Positions 61,452-64,000 of a DNA stretch of 64,000 bases are shown piece after piece. This DNA comes from JAJPKK01 sp963807015 (GTDB taxonomy: Bacteria > Pseudomonadota > Alphaproteobacteria > Rhizobiales > Xanthobacteraceae). A model generated the notes under the pieces. It saw nothing but the letters and a program-made list of their open reading frames with translations, made no database searches and was not told where the DNA came from. A program made the position numbers and the translations under genes. The stretch is taken from assembly GCA_963807015.1 (NCBI GenBank), contig CAWEAS010000034.1, positions 124,001 through 188,000 on the forward strand, written 5' to 3'. The stretch's first letter is position 1; the number at the start of each line of letters is the position of its first letter.

Positions 61452-61663
61452 CAAGCGGCCTTGCCGCCCTTTCCCGGATATTCGCAATGCCAGCGCACCG
61501 CCTGCCACTTCGGATGCTCGCCGATCCATTGGGCGATATAGGGCGGCGCCGTCATGGCGCATTGGTTGAGCGAGCCGTTGGAAAAGAATTTCAGGCGCTG
61601 CTCTTCACAAGCGTTGGGCTCGGCGACGGCACAAACAACGATCACCAGTTCCATCAGGCCCAT
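61451..61663 (-). CDS. Small conserved protein of unknown function
   Basis: 70 residues beginning MGLMELVIVVCAVAEPNACEEQRLKF, with QCAMTAPPYIAQWIGEHPKWQAVRWHC near the end. Four cysteines and a short hydrophobic start suggest a small exported or membrane-associated protein. I recall near-identical short proteins annotated as hypothetical in Bradyrhizobium-type genomes. Coupled to folP by a one-base overlap. An ATG five codons upstream (61678) is possible. Confidence 0.65.
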   Translation of the reverse strand: MGLMELVIVVCAVAEPNACEEQRLKFFSNGSLNQCAMTAPPYIAQWIGEHPKWQAVRWHCEYPGKGGKAA

Positions 61664-61726
61664 GGCCGCACCTCGCACATCTTCGTTGTACCGACTTCCA
61701 TGTACCGATGAGCCTCGCCTGCGGTT

Positions 61727-62539
61727 TCAATCGGGTGCACACAAGATTTCGCCGTTGCCCAGCACCGCCATGTCGCCTGCCAGACGTTGCAAAGGGCCGC
61801 GCAGCAGTGAGGCAGCCCGCGTACTGTAAGCTTTGACAAATTTCGCCAGCAATCGCGTGGCCACGAGATCGTGCAGCCCACAGTCGTTGAACGTGGGCGA
61901 CATGGTGTCGCACGGTTTGCCCAGCACGATCGTGCCGCGCCGCATCAGGTAGCCCGGCAGCGTGCCGGTCGCACTGCGGAGGATCAGCGTCCCCGCAATC
62001 ATGCGGCTGCCGGCGTAATTTCCGCTTTTTCCCTCGACGATGATGGTGCCGCGCCGCAGCCGGTCGCCGACGCGCTCGTCGACGTCGCCGTGCACGACGA
62101 TAACGCCCCCGCGCATGCCTGCCATTTCGCCGGGAAGCGGACCGCCGAGACGCTCGCCGGCGCTGCCGCCGACATCAACATGTCCGCCGCTCATACCGGA
62201 ACCGGCCCATGGTCCGGCGTTTCCTTTCACCGTTAGCCGACCCCCGCTCATGAGGCGAGCGGCCCGGCTCCCCACATCGCCTTCGACAACGATGTCGCCC
62301 TGTTTCATCCCTTGCCCAACGTTATCAAAACGTCCAGAGCCGCCTTCGATGCGCACATTCGCGCCGTCCCCCATACGGACGCGAAACACGTCGCCGACCG
62401 TGACCTGATGTCGGGACGTGTGCACCGCGATTCTTTCCAGTTCTGCCGCCGACTTTCCCGCGAGCAGATGAGGTACGAGCGGCGACAGATCAAGCCGCTG
62501 ATCGGGCTCGCTGCGCAAGCTCAACACGAGCGGCTTCAC
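61727..62539 (-). CDS. fhcC: Formyltransferase/hydrolase complex subunit C (formylmethanofuran dehydrogenase subunit C-like)
   Basis: 270 residues. The C-terminal two thirds are beta-helical GxxGxG-type repeats as in FmdC and glutamate synthase (GNAGPWAGSGMSGGHVDVGG, GDVDERVGDRLRRGTIIVEG, GNYAGSRMIAGTLI). Structural subunit of the Fhc complex, which turns formyl-tetrahydromethanopterin into formate via formylmethanofuran. Start overlaps fhcD by four bases. Confidence 0.95.
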   Translation of the reverse strand: MKPLVLSLRSEPDQRLDLSPLVPHLLAGKSAAELERIAVHTSRHQVTVGDVFRVRMGDGANVRIEGGSGRFDNVGQGMKQGDIVVEGDVGSRAARLMSGGRLTVKGNAGPWAGSGMSGGHVDVGGSAGERLGGPLPGEMAGMRGGVIVVHGDVDERVGDRLRRGTIIVEGKSGNYAGSRMIAGTLILRSATGTLPGYLMRRGTIVLGKPCDTMSPTFNDCGLHDLVATRLLAKFVKAYSTRAASLLRGPLQRLAGDMAVLGNGEILCAPD

Positions 62540-63444
62540 GGCAGCAGGTCCTTGAGATGGAAATGGTGGGGTCCGAGCTTGCCCCCATAGTTGCCGGCGC
62601 CAACCCGTACCGCGCCCCGTTTGGGACCGAGCCTGATGATGGCCTTCAGCCCTGCCCGCATGGCAGTCGCGACGGCGTCAGGCGTGAGGCCATCAATGAC
62701 AATCTCCAGTACGGACCGGGTGTCTGGATCGAGCGCGCTCGCGACAGCGCCGCGGAGCGTCGGACAGTAGGCGTCGTTGGTCGATGCCCGCATCGACTTG
62801 TACTTGGCGCCGACTTTCGACCCCGATCGCGCGATGCCGCCCGGAAACGGCAGGATGGCATCCGGCACGTCATCAATCGCCTTCACTGCTGCCTCGGCGG
62901 CTGCCAACGTCTGGCGCTGGCTTTCGCCCATGATGATAAGGTTGCCGCCACCGACGCCGGCCTTGGTCAATCCGGTCGTCGCCTCGCAGACGAACTCACC
63001 ATCCATCACCGGCACACGCCAATAATGCTTGCTGCCGAACCGTTTCGAGACCTGCCAACCGTCGCCGAAATAGCGCAGCGCATCGCCGAGCTTCAGCCGC
63101 TCCTCACCATCGAGGCCAGCGTAACAGGCGGACCCGGGACTCGTCAGGACGCATTGGCCGACCCGTCCCTGCAATTGCTTCTGCAGTTCGCCGGTGGAGA
63201 CGGCAAAGAGCAGCACCCGCACGCCCGGACGCCCATCGGGCGTTTCGTCGGGCGCCAGCGTCTGGTCCACTCCGGCTTCGCAGCCGCAGCCGATCACTGA
63301 CGTGCCGTAGCCAATCATCGTGGTCGCGGCCTGCTGCGCCCATCGCACGCTGTCAGCGGTGATGATCAGCGCGGTGGCGCGCATGCCGAAGGCTTCCGCG
63401 AACGTATCGTCGATGCGGATGCCTTTGAGGACTATGTGGCGCAT
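62536..63444 (-). CDS. fhcD: Formylmethanofuran:tetrahydromethanopterin formyltransferase, Fhc subunit D
   Basis: 302 residues, usual Ftr length. Start KGIRIDDTFAEAFGMRATALIITA, then IGCGCEAGVD, TSPGSACYAGLDGEE, GGNLIIMGESQ, FPGGIARSGSKVGAKYK and an ending LGPHHFHLKDLLP, all Ftr signatures. It moves the formyl group from tetrahydromethanopterin to methanofuran. Overlaps fhcA by 13 bases. Confidence 0.96.
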   Translation of the reverse strand: MRHIVLKGIRIDDTFAEAFGMRATALIITADSVRWAQQAATTMIGYGTSVIGCGCEAGVDQTLAPDETPDGRPGVRVLLFAVSTGELQKQLQGRVGQCVLTSPGSACYAGLDGEERLKLGDALRYFGDGWQVSKRFGSKHYWRVPVMDGEFVCEATTGLTKAGVGGGNLIIMGESQRQTLAAAEAAVKAIDDVPDAILPFPGGIARSGSKVGAKYKSMRASTNDAYCPTLRGAVASALDPDTRSVLEIVIDGLTPDAVATAMRAGLKAIIRLGPKRGAVRVGAGNYGGKLGPHHFHLKDLLP

Positions 63445-64000
63445 GGCACGCGCTCGAACGGATCGGGCCTCGGGATCACGGCTTCCGGCACAGCGGCGAA
63501 ATCCGGCGGGAGTGCGTACCGCGTATCGTAATAGTTGCGCATGCGGCGATCGATGGCGCGATCATGCTCAGGCCGAACGGTGAGCGCCCGTCCCCAGCGA
63601 TAGTGCGTCACCGCGCCGTCGCGCACCACGAGTTCGCCATCCTTGAAGACCAGCGCCGCGTTGCGGAACATCGCGGCTTTATCGGAACCCTCGGTATAGA
63701 CGGCGACGTCCGCGACGGCGCCGGCACCCAGGTGGCCGCGATCGCGCAGCCCGAGCAACCGTGCGGGCGCCGCACGCGTCATCGTCGCGATCTCGACCAG
63801 CGTGTATTCGCGCGCGATCGAGGGCAGCGTGGTGAGTGCCATTGCGTCAGCTGGAAGCTTCGCCATCCATTCAGCGCGCAGCCTTTTGTCCATCAGCAAG
63901 GCGAGGATATCGGGATAGGTCGTGAACGGTGCACCGTTCGGATGATCGGTGGTGAAGAAGACGCGCCAGGGATCGTTGATCAAAAGGAACAACTCGAGCC
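63432..64000 (-). CDS. fhcA: Fhc subunit A (formylmethanofuran dehydrogenase subunit A-like), 5' part beyond the window
   Basis: The last 189 residues of an amidohydrolase-fold subunit; the frame is open at the window end. FTTDHPNGAPFTTYPDILALLM is the hallmark of the family and holds a catalytic Asp/His region, followed by YTLVEIATMTRAAPARLLGL and GHLGAGAVADVAVY. It hydrolyses formylmethanofuran to formate. The order A, D, C fits the usual fhcBADC cluster; fhcB would lie beyond the edge. Confidence 0.94.
   Translation of the reverse strand, partial: LELFLLINDPWRVFFTTDHPNGAPFTTYPDILALLMDKRLRAEWMAKLPADAMALTTLPSIAREYTLVEIATMTRAAPARLLGLRDRGHLGAGAVADVAVYTEGSDKAAMFRNAALVFKDGELVVRDGAVTHYRWGRALTVRPEHDRAIDRRMRNYYDTRYALPPDFAAVPEAVIPRPDPFERVPCAT

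Noticed and set aside
1..64000. CRISPR array, tRNA or rRNA genes
   Set aside because: No regularly spaced repeats or recognisable tRNA/rRNA sequence noticed on reading; a covariance-model scan was not possible.

Overview
The window is GC-rich, densely packed DNA from an alphaproteobacterium, most likely a Hyphomicrobiales member close to the Bradyrhizobium/Xanthobacteraceae group. This rests on the gene families present, the fdsGBA-fdhD-fdsD order, and intergenic palindromes of the gtagggtgggcaaag type that are common in those genomes. The dominant theme is one-carbon metabolism: oxidation of methanol (or another small alcohol) to formaldehyde in the periplasm, tetrahydromethanopterin/methanofuran-linked formaldehyde oxidation to formate, and NAD-linked formate oxidation to CO2.

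Region by region. 1-2516 holds a two-gene molybdenum hydroxylase of the isoquinoline 1-oxidoreductase type, with the large subunit cut by the window edge. 2663-6187 holds the dTDP-rhamnose set as two divergent pairs (rfbCD and rfbAB). 6234-13591 carries surface-sugar genes: a methyltransferase, an AGE-family sugar epimerase/isomerase, hldE and hldD. Between hldE and hldD lies a TIR-transmembrane-TPR gene split by an apparent single-base frameshift. 13566-18113 is an ABC importer operon with two substrate-binding proteins and a DUF1989 protein. It is divergent from a LysR regulator (18314-19285) that precedes the formate dehydrogenase genes fdsG, fdsB, fdsA, fdhD and fdsD (19419-25436).

25462-29023 is a tightly overlapping accessory cassette: nucleoside phosphorylase-like protein, family 2 glycosyltransferase, radical SAM/SPASM enzyme, and a TIGR04282-type transferase broken by a frameshift. 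29382-31538 holds small secreted or membrane proteins. 31643-36563 holds two paralogous TPR/ATP-grasp-like proteins on either side of a PLP-dependent decarboxylase, an arrangement I do not recognise as a described system. 36659-44258 contains a secreted hypothetical protein, a DUF447 protein, and a five-gene TetR-HlyD-ABC-ABC2-ABC2 efflux operon with a clear TetR-type operator.

44402-48189 is an operon for archaeal-type C1 cofactors: an MfnB-FolB fusion, an amino-acid-kinase-fold protein, a DmrA/AfpA-type flavoprotein, and a dihydropteroate-synthase-related protein. 48452-59707 is a lanthanide-type XoxF methanol dehydrogenase locus with the usual uncharacterised quinoprotein-associated genes: a PQQ-associated ABC system with beta-propeller protein, a CXXCW protein, XoxJ, a cytochrome c, XoxF, a zinc metallohydrolase and a SoxYZ-like carrier. 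59883-64000 has a HAD phosphatase, folP, a small conserved gene, and fhcC, fhcD and the 3' part of fhcA of the formyltransferase/hydrolase complex.

I saw no rRNA or tRNA gene, CRISPR array, transposase or phage gene. Three places look like single-base frameshifts (about 11641, 28924 and 39460). They may be real mutations or consensus errors, and should be settled before interpreting the affected genes.
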